From Tatumella punctata (GTDB lineage: Bacteria > Pseudomonadota > Gammaproteobacteria > Enterobacterales > Enterobacteriaceae), in NCBI RefSeq assembly GCF_039523735.1, contig NZ_BAAAFW010000029.1, positions 1 through 64,000 of the forward strand: a DNA stretch of 64,000 nt, in the 5' to 3' direction. The position numbers and the translations under genes were made by a program. Below are positions 8,543-17,226 of the stretch, one piece after another. The notes under the pieces were generated by a model. It was not told the DNA's origin and did no database searches. It worked only from the letters and a program-made list of their open reading frames with translations. Position 1 is the stretch's first letter, and every line of letters begins with the position of its first letter.

Positions 8543-8597
8543 CGGATTTTTCAGGGATTATGCGGCAATGACCGCTAAGAACTCACGGTGAGCGACT

Positions 8598-8858
8598 ATG
8601 TCAATGAATGATACTTATCAACCCATTAATTGTGATGATTATGACTATCTTGAACTCGCCTGCCAGCATCAACTGATGCTGATGATTGCACTGAAAAATG
8701 GTGAAACGTTTGAGGCAACAGCCCGCGATTTACTGCTACGAAAGAAAGTTGAGTATCTGATAGTTGATCAGGCGGGATCGCAACGTGAATTGCGGCTGGA
8801 CAGCATAAACAGCTTCAGTCATCCGGAAATCGGGACTGTGGTGATCAGCGAAAGCTGA
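8598..8858 (+). CDS. rof: Rho-binding antiterminator Rof
   Basis: Rof (YaeO) binds the RNA-binding region of transcription factor Rho and inhibits termination. The 86-residue protein is an Sm-like small acidic protein. The opening MSMNDTYQPINCDDYDYLEL and the end FSHPEIGTVVISES match the family. It converges on tilS (stop 8858 versus 8900). In E. coli yaeP precedes it; here only a relic remains, so the transcript may start within or upstream of that relic. Confidence 0.95.
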   Translation: MSMNDTYQPINCDDYDYLELACQHQLMLMIALKNGETFEATARDLLLRKKVEYLIVDQAGSQRELRLDSINSFSHPEIGTVVISES

Positions 8859-8899
8859 CCCTGTGTTCAGGGCTGCAGACACGGCCCTGAACACACGAC

Positions 8900-10228
8900 T
8901 TAATCTTTACTTTGTTCTTCCTGCTGCCATTGCAGGAACCAGCACTGGCTGTCAGCTGACTCAGCAGGCTGAGCATGCTGACAGACGAAGACCCCCGGTG
9001 CACATACCGGCTCATCGTCATAAAACAAAACAGGGGTATTTTCCCTGAGCCAGGGAGGTACCCCGCACTCCTGCCATATTTTCTTCAGTGATCGTCCGCG
9101 GTCTCGTCCGACAATATATAAACGGCCGGCGGCACTGAACCTTACGGATACCTGTGTTGCTCTGTCCGGTAACCTTAAACGAATGCCCTGCGGGGCAGAG
9201 ATCAGTTGCCCCAGATTATCCGGTAATATCAGGGGAACCTGCAGATCAGGCCAGTCCAGCCGGGTATCGCGCTGTCCCTGAAAACACCTGACCCACCAGA
9301 GATGACCGGCATAACGCCGGATTTCACCGCCGGAAATAACCAGTCTGGGATTGGCATCCTCACGACTGCAGGCAACTTCCTGCCATATACGGGCTAACTG
9401 GCTGCGTGATGGCATTAATGCTCCGCAACAGGCAAGCCAGCGCCGCAGTATGGCTGCCCGTTTCAATGGGCTGATATCCGTCAGCGGAGCTACCGGTATC
9501 GCCTGTTGCGGGGTAATCAGCCCGGCCAGTTCATCCTGTAACAGTTCATCCAGTAAGGCTTCCTGCTCACCACATAACCCGGCACTGCGGGATACTGCTG
9601 ACGGGAAGTGCGGCCAGCGCCGGGTCAGTAACGGTAAAATTTCCAGCCGCAGGAAGTTACGGTCATAAGCCGGGTCGTCATTACTGTCATCCTCAATCCA
9701 CCGCAGATCGTGCTGCTCTGCATAACCGGCAAGTTGTCGGCGGCTGCAGGAGAGTAACGGCCGCAGTATCGACCCGCAGGAAAATGGCATTACTGCCGGC
9801 ATCGCGGCCAGTCCTGCCGGACCGCTGCCCCTTTTCAAGGCCAGCAGCAACGTTTCACACTGGTCATCCTGGTGATGCGCCGTCAGCAGGGCTTCTCCCG
9901 GATTCAGCAAACGAGAGAAAACACCATAGCGTGCCTGTCTGGCACTGGCTTCCGTCCCCAGCGCTCTGGTATCCAGCTGCACATATTCCACTCTCAGGGG
10001 AATATCCAGTGACCGGCAAAACTGCCGGCAATGGGTCACCCAGTCATCGGCGTAATGGCTTAACCCATGATGAATATGGACAGCCCGTACCCTGATATTC
10101 TGCTGATGCCGCAGCCCGGCGACCGCATGGAGCAGTACCGCAGAATCCAGCCCGCCGCTAAATGCGACCAGTAAATCTTTAAAGCCGAAAAGCGGAATAT
10201 CTCCGGAAAACACAGTGCTCTGATTCAT
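8900..10228 (-). CDS. tilS: tRNA-Ile lysidine synthetase
   Basis: TilS converts C34 of the CAU-anticodon tRNA-Ile to lysidine so that it reads AUA, an essential step. The start at 10228 (MNQSTVFSGD) gives 442 residues, near E. coli's 432. A start at 10285 would add 19 residues without family similarity. The PP-loop ATP motif SGGLDS is at residues 24-29; the C-terminal substrate-recognition domains follow. It lies downstream of the cadA terminator on the same strand. Confidence 0.94.
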   Translation of the reverse strand: MNQSTVFSGDIPLFGFKDLLVAFSGGLDSAVLLHAVAGLRHQQNIRVRAVHIHHGLSHYADDWVTHCRQFCRSLDIPLRVEYVQLDTRALGTEASARQARYGVFSRLLNPGEALLTAHHQDDQCETLLLALKRGSGPAGLAAMPAVMPFSCGSILRPLLSCSRRQLAGYAEQHDLRWIEDDSNDDPAYDRNFLRLEILPLLTRRWPHFPSAVSRSAGLCGEQEALLDELLQDELAGLITPQQAIPVAPLTDISPLKRAAILRRWLACCGALMPSRSQLARIWQEVACSREDANPRLVISGGEIRRYAGHLWWVRCFQGQRDTRLDWPDLQVPLILPDNLGQLISAPQGIRLRLPDRATQVSVRFSAAGRLYIVGRDRGRSLKKIWQECGVPPWLRENTPVLFYDDEPVCAPGVFVCQHAQPAESADSQCWFLQWQQEEQSKD

Positions 10229-10316
10229 TGTTCTGCCAGTGATGGATAAGACTACAGGGCACGTTACCGGGAAAGCTTTCGTCATTCAAGCCAGACTTCT
10301 GGCAATGCCGCCCTGT

Positions 10317-10350
10317 CCCCAAAACAATGATGCCGCAGCAAAGCGGCATC
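10317..10350 (-). terminator. cadBA terminator
   Basis: Minus-strand stem GATGCCGC, loop TTTGCT, GCGGCATC (arms 10343-10350 and 10329-10336), followed by ATTGTTTTG. It lies 20 bp beyond the cadA stop and separates the cad operon from tilS. Confidence 0.85.
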
Positions 10351-10369
10351 CGGTGATCTGCTGAGGTTA

Positions 10370-12511
10370 TCAGTGCGTTTTTTTCAGGACCTTAACCGTG
10401 TAACGCCCGTCCTCCTGCCGGTAAGCCCCGTGAATATCTGTTTCAAACCCCGGGAAACGGGCACCTATTTCACATAGCATCTGCAGGAATTCCAGTACCG
10501 GCAGACTCTGTTGTGTGATCATTTCTCCGGGCATCACCAGCGGTACTCCGGGCGGATATGGCAGGATCATATTGGCATTTATCCTGCCGGCGACCTCTTC
10601 GAGATAGACTTCTTCCGTCTCCCCTTTCAGTGCCTGATGAAAAGCCTGATAAGGAGTGATTACCATTTCCGGCAGAACATCGAAGGCGCGGTACATTAAA
10701 TCAGGCAAGTTATGATGCATTACACATTGGTGAATATTTTCAGCCAGCGTCTGAATTCTCATCTCTTTATAGAACTCAGGCGCTTCACTGTACAGCGAAG
10801 GCAGCATATTTTTAACTTTCAGGTTCAGGTCAAAGGCGCGTTTAAACTCCGTCAGCGCCCGTAATAAACTCAGCGCCCGGGTTTTATCTATACCGATACT
10901 GAACAGGAATAACAGATTATAGGGACCTGTTTTTTCGACAATAATATCGTGTTCATCCAGGTATCTTGCAACAATGCTGGCCGGAATACCAAAAGGCGTC
11001 ATTGCCCCCTGATGGTCCATTCCGGGGGTAAGTAAGGTGATTTTTACCGGATCAAGGTACATATGCCGGTGATCAATATCCTTAAAGCCATGCCAGGTAC
11101 TGCCGGGGGTTAATTCCCAGCATTCAGTCCGGGAAATATCTTCCGGCTGCCAGACGTCAAAAAACCAGCTGTCAGATTCTTTATAGAGCCGCTTAATCTC
11201 TTTACGGAACTTAATGGCTCTCAGGATCGAACTCTCTATCAGGTGTTTCCCTGAATTACCTTTCATCATCGCGGCCGCCGTTTCAGCAGAGGCGACTATC
11301 CCATAGTGCGGAGAGGTGGTGGTATGCATCATGTAAGATTCATTGAAAGTATGCTCATCAATGTCCCCTTTCACATGGATCATCGATGCCTGAGAAAACG
11401 CAGCCAGCAGTTTATGGGTCGACTGGGTTTCATAGATGGTTTTTCCGGCTGTCCTTTCACCACTCATTCCGCATTTTCCCTGATAAATCGGATGAAAATT
11501 AGTATAGGGAACCCAGGCTGAATCAAAATGAATCGAGCTGACATCAAGGGTATCTTTAATAAAATCAGTATTATACAGCAGACCGTCATAAGTAGAGTTA
11601 GTGATCACCGCATGTACCGGCCAGCTGGCTCTGGGAGTACTGTCGACCCGATGGCTGATCGTTTCATGACTAAACTCAGCGCAGGGGATTCCGCCTAAAA
11701 TGCCATAAGCGTTACGGGTTGGGCGGAAATAAACCGGAATAACATCACTCATCATCATTAAATGGGTCAGTGATTTATGGCAGTTCCGGTCAATAAGCAG
11801 AGTACTGCCTGCCGGGGCCGCGTACATCCCCACAATTTTATTCGCGGTCGAAGTACCATTGGTCACGATATAACTGCGGTCAGCATTAAATATACGTGCA
11901 ATATAATCTTCTGCCTCTTTATGGGGACCGCTGTGATCCAGTAAAGATCCCAGTTCAGAAACAGAGATCGAGATATCCGACTTCATGGTGTTACCACCAA
12001 AGAAATCATAGAATAATGCCCCCGCCGGACTTTTTAAAAATGCAGTTCCGCCCATATGTCCGGGAGTACAAAAAGTATACTTACCCTCACGTGCATATTT
12101 AAATAACTCGCGGGTTAACGGGGGTAATATCTTATTCACATAATCGCGGGTATTTTGCTCGATTTTAAGAGCAATATCATCTGCCGCACCCAGTGCATAC
12201 TCAAAAAAACGGATTTGCATTCGCAGTTCATTCAGGCTGACATCGAGTGACGAATAGTTATTGGCAAAAGCATACAGGGGAAGATAATCATTAATTTTAC
12301 TGATATCCTCACACAGGCTAAGATTATAAGAGTCCCAGTCAAAGATAACACCGCAAATCCTGGCATTATTTTCCAGCAGGCGTAATAAGTCGTCACGGTT
12401 ATTTGGATAAACCACAGAAAAACCTTTCTCCTCCAGAGCATTATGCAACTGCCGGACAGGTTCCTCTTTAAAATACACACCAAGATGATTCATAACAGCA
12501 ATGATATTCAT
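10370..12511 (-). CDS. cadA: Inducible lysine decarboxylase
   Basis: Pyridoxal-phosphate enzyme that turns lysine plus a proton into cadaverine and CO2, raising cytoplasmic pH in acid. The 713-residue protein is a full-length fold-type I decarboxylase: wing domain (1-129), PLP core with Schiff-base Lys367 in STHK, and C-terminal domain. Arg97 and Arg206, part of the ppGpp pocket described for E. coli LdcI, are both present. Sequence alone leaves CadA versus LdcC close; pairing with cadB and cadC decides for cadA. A good ribosome site (AGGACTGA) precedes the ATG. The cad genes look more A/T-rich than tilS or yaeR. Confidence 0.95.
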   Translation of the reverse strand: MNIIAVMNHLGVYFKEEPVRQLHNALEEKGFSVVYPNNRDDLLRLLENNARICGVIFDWDSYNLSLCEDISKINDYLPLYAFANNYSSLDVSLNELRMQIRFFEYALGAADDIALKIEQNTRDYVNKILPPLTRELFKYAREGKYTFCTPGHMGGTAFLKSPAGALFYDFFGGNTMKSDISISVSELGSLLDHSGPHKEAEDYIARIFNADRSYIVTNGTSTANKIVGMYAAPAGSTLLIDRNCHKSLTHLMMMSDVIPVYFRPTRNAYGILGGIPCAEFSHETISHRVDSTPRASWPVHAVITNSTYDGLLYNTDFIKDTLDVSSIHFDSAWVPYTNFHPIYQGKCGMSGERTAGKTIYETQSTHKLLAAFSQASMIHVKGDIDEHTFNESYMMHTTTSPHYGIVASAETAAAMMKGNSGKHLIESSILRAIKFRKEIKRLYKESDSWFFDVWQPEDISRTECWELTPGSTWHGFKDIDHRHMYLDPVKITLLTPGMDHQGAMTPFGIPASIVARYLDEHDIIVEKTGPYNLLFLFSIGIDKTRALSLLRALTEFKRAFDLNLKVKNMLPSLYSEAPEFYKEMRIQTLAENIHQCVMHHNLPDLMYRAFDVLPEMVITPYQAFHQALKGETEEVYLEEVAGRINANMILPYPPGVPLVMPGEMITQQSLPVLEFLQMLCEIGARFPGFETDIHGAYRQEDGRYTVKVLKKTH

Positions 12512-12557
12512 AACTCAGTCCTTTTTATATTCTGGTTAACAGTTCAGAAAAAGCGTG

Positions 12558-12583
12558 ACACTCCCCATACCGGTGAAGAGTGT
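12558..12583 (-). promoter_or_regulatory. cadB-cadA intercistronic hairpin
   Basis: On the minus strand ACACTCTTC pairs with GGGGAGTGT around an 8-nt loop, nine pairs including two G-U. The first base is the last base of the cadB stop codon, and CACGCTTTTTC follows. It could be a partial terminator or an RNA-stability element that sets the cadB:cadA ratio. This is prediction from sequence only. Confidence 0.5.
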
Positions 12584-13902
12584 TATTTATTTAATGGCGT
12601 TACCGTCGGGTCGGCGGGATGTATTTTTTTCGCGTAGAACATCAGGATTATCAGGCTGACAATAAATGTCCCGGAGATTTCAAATGAGCTGGCACCTGAA
12701 ATAGCAATAAAGCAGAAAATACATCCCAGTACAGCGCAGATAAGACTGATAATATTTTTAATATTAATCCCTTCAAACCTGATTAAATCGATACAGGAAT
12801 AGAAATAGGGCAACATTGTCAGTAAAACAGCGATTCCTGTAAGCTCACCAAATAAATCTGAGGCCTTCCCTCCCTGAGAATTCATCAGGGTGATTAATAT
12901 CATTAATGCCGTCATTTTACAGGAAGCCAGCAATAACCCTTTTTTAGGTACCCCGTCAGCATTCATTTCTCCGTAGATCTTCGGAAAATTACCATCATTT
13001 GCTGCCCTGACGCCGGCCTGTCCCACCAGCATCATCCAGGATCCCAGTGATGTCAGGCAGGCAAATGCTGTAAAGGCTGATACCAGCGGTGCGGCCCAGC
13101 GACCAACAATCGCTGAAGTACTTACGGCAAAAGGTGCTCCTGAGGCTGCCATCTGCGCGGCCGGGAACATACCGGAGATCACCTGAGTCGCGGCAATATA
13201 GATAAAACCGGCAATGGCCGTACCCAGCATGGTGGCTAAAGGGACCGTCCGTTTCGGATTACTGACCATTCCGCTACTGACAGCCGCAGATTCAACCCCG
13301 ACAAAAGCCCACAGACAGAGCAAAATACTGTTAATTACAGCATGAGAGTCACTGACAGATGAAGTATTCCAGTTGGCATGATAAGTTGCTATCGAGAACC
13401 AGTGCCAGCCGGCAACAGCGGTGATAATCACCGGAATCAGCACCAGAATTAATCCGAGGGTGGTCAGACGGCTGACCCAGGTTCCGCCCAGCATATTAAT
13501 AAACGTGAAAATCCATACTGCAACAATACAGGCAATACCGGCCGGGATCGGCTGAGACAAGATGGGAAAAAAAGTTGACAGGTAGGATATCGCCGTAATA
13601 CCGATGGCAAGGTTACCAATCCAGTTTGCATGGTAATACAGCACTCCGGTCTGAAAACCAAATGCCGGAGAGAGTTCACCTGCATAAGCAATCGGCCCTC
13701 CTTGCTGCGGATTTTTCGTCGCCAGCCGGGCATAGACATAAGCCAGAGACATGGCGCCAATCAGTGATATTACCCAGCCCCAGAGGGATATTCCGCCGAT
13801 GGCCGCCAGATTGGCAGGGAGTAATGCAATACCACTGCCCATCATATTTCCGGCCACCACGCCGGTACAGGCAATAAGACCTATTTTACGGGTTTGAGAC
13901 AT
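12583..13902 (-). CDS. cadB: Cadaverine/lysine antiporter
   Basis: Inner-membrane exchanger of the APC superfamily that brings in lysine and exports the cadaverine made by CadA. It has 439 residues and about 12 hydrophobic spans. The N-terminal substrate loop reads GVVAGNMMGSGIALLPANLA, and Tyr/Trp-rich segments such as TGVLYYHANWIGNLA are conserved with E. coli CadB over full length. AGGAGA precedes the ATG. cadA follows 71 bp downstream in the same transcript. Confidence 0.95.
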   Translation of the reverse strand: MSQTRKIGLIACTGVVAGNMMGSGIALLPANLAAIGGISLWGWVISLIGAMSLAYVYARLATKNPQQGGPIAYAGELSPAFGFQTGVLYYHANWIGNLAIGITAISYLSTFFPILSQPIPAGIACIVAVWIFTFINMLGGTWVSRLTTLGLILVLIPVIITAVAGWHWFSIATYHANWNTSSVSDSHAVINSILLCLWAFVGVESAAVSSGMVSNPKRTVPLATMLGTAIAGFIYIAATQVISGMFPAAQMAASGAPFAVSTSAIVGRWAAPLVSAFTAFACLTSLGSWMMLVGQAGVRAANDGNFPKIYGEMNADGVPKKGLLLASCKMTALMILITLMNSQGGKASDLFGELTGIAVLLTMLPYFYSCIDLIRFEGINIKNIISLICAVLGCIFCFIAISGASSFEISGTFIVSLIILMFYAKKIHPADPTVTPLNK

Positions 13903-14164
13903 AATAGTTTCTCCTGGTTTTTATTACAGAAATCAGCCGCTGAATACTGCCGGTTCCTGTCGTATGCCAGAGAGACTATGCAAACCCTAAGATAAATACA
14001 TACGGTTACTATTTATTAATTATGAATTATAAAAAACTGACTTCTGAGTTATTCCGGAGAACGCCGGTACTCAATAAATAGCTCAGGATTTTATCAACAC
14101 CATGAGATATAACGTTTTTTCTGAGAGTTACTCTGCCCCTCCCACGGATCTTATAATTCCCCTG
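13903..14164 (-). promoter_or_regulatory. cadBA promoter / CadC-binding region
   Basis: This 262-bp gap between cadC and cadB holds a very A/T-rich block (about 13990-14040), as expected for an H-NS-silenced, CadC-activated promoter. In E. coli, CadC binds two sites upstream of cadBA and displaces H-NS. I cannot place the individual sites or a firm -35/-10 here. Confidence 0.5.
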
Positions 14165-15658
14165 TTATCTGAGGTCAGAAAACTTTTCCAGATACGGAAC
14201 CACTTTCCCCAGCGGGGTCTGGAAAACACCATTTTCAATCCAGTAAAGGGTTTGTTTTGTTGGCTGAAGATTAAAAGAGGTTATATAACTGTCAGCCGCC
14301 AGCTGATTATCGCCTTTCAGTTCATAAACTTTTCCCTGCAAAATAAAATTCAGCCATGAATATTCATTTATGATGCCATTATGAATCATGGTATCCGCCT
14401 TCTGTACATCACCCTCACCTAACGCATTTATCGTCATTATCTGATAATAAATACCACGGGTTTCCTTATCATTGATATTTTCCAGACTGTTCACTTCCTG
14501 AATAAAGGCCAGCTGCCGGGATCCGCTAAAAGGCTGTTCAGAATTATGTAAGGTATCTGCCAGTATTTTTTCAACTACAGCAACCTTAAAATCGGGCTGC
14601 TGCCGGATAACATCACTCAGTAATGCACTGGCCTGATTCAGTGAATCTATATCGCCTTTCATCAGTAACTGCCGGGCACGATAATATTGTTGCATCACAC
14701 TGCTGTTACCCGGAGTATACTGGCGTAACAATGTCGCCAGTGGTACAGGCCATTGCTGTTTCAGTACCAGCGATAGATTACGGATAAGATCATTCTGGAT
14801 CGCCAGCGCATTATCTCTGGTGATAAAATAACGCTGCTCCAGCATCACGGTTCGCGAGGCATGATCCGTCAGTTGTACCGACATAAAACATTGTTGTGCC
14901 CGGTAATGACGCTGATTTATAAACGCAATCGACAGCGTTTTCCCCGGATAACCGGCCAGAGTATTTTCTCCGCTACTTTTGTCTCTGATACGCCATCCTG
15001 AGTAAGTATTAAACAGCCTGCTAATGACATCACTCAGCCCTGAAACGTATACATACTGGGACTGCCACTGATTACAGGAATTGCCCGGCATCAGCCGGAT
15101 ATCAATATCACGGGGATTAATCATTTCCGGTGGCATATTGGCCGGGCGGGAAAAAGTACGGGCAGAGTTGTACGCCAGCACGATCAGGGCAATGCATACG
15201 GCCAGCGTAAGCAGGAAGCACAGCAAAGTCCCCCGTGACCTAAAGGCCGCAGACGGCAGCAGTACCCTGTGGTGGCGGAGACTGGCCTGTCTCTGAGGAT
15301 TTTCATGGCATAATGAACTTGCGTCAGGCTGACATACTTCACCACTGACAGCGGCAACCAGTTTGTATCCTCGTTTCGGGACCGTAATAATATACTCCGG
15401 GCTGCCGGCCTGATTATCTTTCAAAGACTTACGTAACTCAGAAATGGACTGGGTGACAACATGTGGTGTGACAAAGGTGCGTGTCCATATCTGTGCTATC
15501 AGTTCATCACGACTGAGCACGACCTCCGGATGACGGGAAAAAAAGACTAACAGATCAATCAGTCTTGGTTCCAGATTCACCACCCGTCCGGGGCGGGAAA
15601 TCTGATTCAAGGCAGGAGAAACTAACCATTCACCGATACGAATTTCGGCGTGTTCCAT
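14165..15658 (-). CDS. cadC: Membrane-integrated transcriptional activator of the cad operon
   Basis: ToxR-type one-component regulator that activates cadBA at low pH with lysine. With the start at 15658 (MEHAEIRIGEWLV) it has 497 residues; a start seven codons upstream is possible but lacks similarity. Layout: OmpR-type winged helix (about 5-103, with EPRLIDLLVFF and VPKRGYKL), a short linker, a single transmembrane helix (about 144-163) and a periplasmic sensor domain. Periplasmic Cys195 and Cys257 match the two cysteines whose disulfide tunes E. coli CadC. The cytoplasmic linker is somewhat shorter than in E. coli. The lysine permease LysP, its partner, is not in the window. Confidence 0.93.
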   Translation of the reverse strand: MEHAEIRIGEWLVSPALNQISRPGRVVNLEPRLIDLLVFFSRHPEVVLSRDELIAQIWTRTFVTPHVVTQSISELRKSLKDNQAGSPEYIITVPKRGYKLVAAVSGEVCQPDASSLCHENPQRQASLRHHRVLLPSAAFRSRGTLLCFLLTLAVCIALIVLAYNSARTFSRPANMPPEMINPRDIDIRLMPGNSCNQWQSQYVYVSGLSDVISRLFNTYSGWRIRDKSSGENTLAGYPGKTLSIAFINQRHYRAQQCFMSVQLTDHASRTVMLEQRYFITRDNALAIQNDLIRNLSLVLKQQWPVPLATLLRQYTPGNSSVMQQYYRARQLLMKGDIDSLNQASALLSDVIRQQPDFKVAVVEKILADTLHNSEQPFSGSRQLAFIQEVNSLENINDKETRGIYYQIMTINALGEGDVQKADTMIHNGIINEYSWLNFILQGKVYELKGDNQLAADSYITSFNLQPTKQTLYWIENGVFQTPLGKVVPYLEKFSDLR

Positions 15659-15730
15659 AGAAAACTCATCTGACCGCACAAGGTAAGCGAGATTCTAACC
15701 AAAATTATTCCCTCTTCTTTGCGCAGGCCC

Positions 15731-16120
15731 TTATCTCTGGCAGATCTCCAGCGGTAAACCATCAGGATCGCAAAAAAAGGTAAAAGGCTTACCGGTCAGA
15801 GAATCAATACGTACTGGCTCACACTCCACCCCGCGCTGCCGTAATACGGCAACCGACTCACCGATATCATCAACACTGAATGCCAAATGGCGTAAGCCCG
15901 TCGCCTCAGGAAAGCTCAGTCGCGGTGGTGCATCAGGAAAGGAAAAGAGTTCAATAAGATAACTACCGTTCAGCGCCAGATCACCTTTCCAGGAGTCCCT
16001 GGCTTCACGGTAGGTTTCCTGCAACAAGGTAAAACCGAGAGTATCACAATAAAAGGCACGGCTTTGCTGATAGTCAGACGCAATAATGGCAATATGATTA
16101 ATACTTTTTAGTCCGGGCAT
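15731..16120 (-). CDS. yaeR: VOC (glyoxalase-like) family protein
   Basis: 129 residues in the vicinal-oxygen-chelate fold. It has paired beta-alpha-beta modules with metal-ligand candidates His8 (HIAIIASDY), Glu56 (LIELFSF), His77 (LRHLAFSVDD) and Glu126 (LPLEICQ). It closely resembles E. coli YaeR, whose substrate is unknown. It lies between accA and the cad module; in E. coli ldcC lies between accA and yaeR, and here that space is only about 130 bp. Confidence 0.9.
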   Translation of the reverse strand: MPGLKSINHIAIIASDYQQSRAFYCDTLGFTLLQETYREARDSWKGDLALNGSYLIELFSFPDAPPRLSFPEATGLRHLAFSVDDIGESVAVLRQRGVECEPVRIDSLTGKPFTFFCDPDGLPLEICQR

Positions 16121-16212
16121 ACACGGGGCTCCTGTGAGTTCTGACCCTCAGCATACGCTAAAATCCTCTGCCAGCAGAGAGTGATTAGCCGATAACATGC
16201 TGTATTACGCCC

Positions 16213-16239
16213 ATAAAAAAGGCCGCATTACGCGGCCTC
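16213..16239 (-). terminator. accA terminator
   Basis: Minus-strand stem AGGCCGC, loop GTAAT, GCGGCCT (arms 16232-16238 and 16220-16226), followed by six T. It ends the long minus-strand run that feeds into accA. Confidence 0.9.
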
Positions 16240-16254
16240 AGAACATCAGAATAA

Positions 16255-17214
16255 TCAGGCGTAGCCGTAATTCATCAGACGCTGATAACGGCGATCCAGT
16301 AACTCATCTTTACTCAGTACATCAAGTTCAGCTAAATCAGCCAGTAATTGCTTTCTCAGAGATTCGGCAATCACTTCCGGATGACGATGGGCGCCACCTA
16401 ATGGTTCCGGAATCACCGTATCAATCAGATCCAGTTCCTGCAGGCGGTTGGCAGTAATCCCCATCGCCTCAGCCGCCAGTGGTGCTTTATCTGCACTTTT
16501 CCACAATATAGACGCACAGCCTTCCGGGGAGATGACAGAATAGGTACTGTATTGCAGCATATTCACTTTATCACCCACACCGATAGCCAATGCACCACCG
16601 GAACCGCCTTCACCAATCACAGTACAAATGACCGGCACTTTCAGGCCGGACATTTCACGTAAATTACGTGCAATGGCTTCAGACTGACCGCGCTCTTCCG
16701 CACCAACCCCAGGGTAAGCCCCCGGAGTATCAATAAAGGTAATCACCGGCATGTTAAAACGTTCAGCCATTTCCATCAGGCGCAGTGCTTTACGGTACCC
16801 TTCAGGCGCTGGCATACCAAAGTTACGACGAATCTTTTCTTTGGTTTCACGACCTTTCTGATGACCAATAATCATCACCGGACGGCCTTCTAACCGCGCA
16901 ATACCACCAACGATAGCTTTATCATCGGCATAAGCACGGTCGCCTGCCAGTTCATCAAAATCATCGAATGCGTGACGAATATAATCCAGGGTATAAGGAC
17001 GCATAGGATGACGCGCAAGCTGCGCTACCTGCCATGCTCCAAGATCTGAGAATATTTTACGTGTCAGTTCTACGCTTTTTTCACGCAGACGCTGCACTTC
17101 CTCATCCAGATTAATATCGTGTTTTTCATCCTGACGACCAATTGACGTCAGCGAATCAATTTTCGCTTCAAGTTCTGCAATTGGTTGTTCAAAATCCAGG
17201 TAATTAAGACTCAT
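16255..17214 (-). CDS. accA: Acetyl-CoA carboxylase carboxyltransferase subunit alpha
   Basis: Alpha half of the carboxyltransferase that passes the carboxyl group from biotin-BCCP to acetyl-CoA and makes malonyl-CoA for fatty acids. It has 319 residues, as in E. coli. The crotonase-like core shows GRETKEKIRRNFGMPAPEGYRK and the oxyanion-forming GEGGSGGALAIG near residue 203. It lies 12 bp downstream of dnaE, so the two are probably co-transcribed; accD, the partner subunit, is elsewhere. Confidence 0.97.
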   Translation of the reverse strand: MSLNYLDFEQPIAELEAKIDSLTSIGRQDEKHDINLDEEVQRLREKSVELTRKIFSDLGAWQVAQLARHPMRPYTLDYIRHAFDDFDELAGDRAYADDKAIVGGIARLEGRPVMIIGHQKGRETKEKIRRNFGMPAPEGYRKALRLMEMAERFNMPVITFIDTPGAYPGVGAEERGQSEAIARNLREMSGLKVPVICTVIGEGGSGGALAIGVGDKVNMLQYSTYSVISPEGCASILWKSADKAPLAAEAMGITANRLQELDLIDTVIPEPLGGAHRHPEVIAESLRKQLLADLAELDVLSKDELLDRRYQRLMNYGYA

Positions 17215-17226
17215 AATGTTCCTGTT

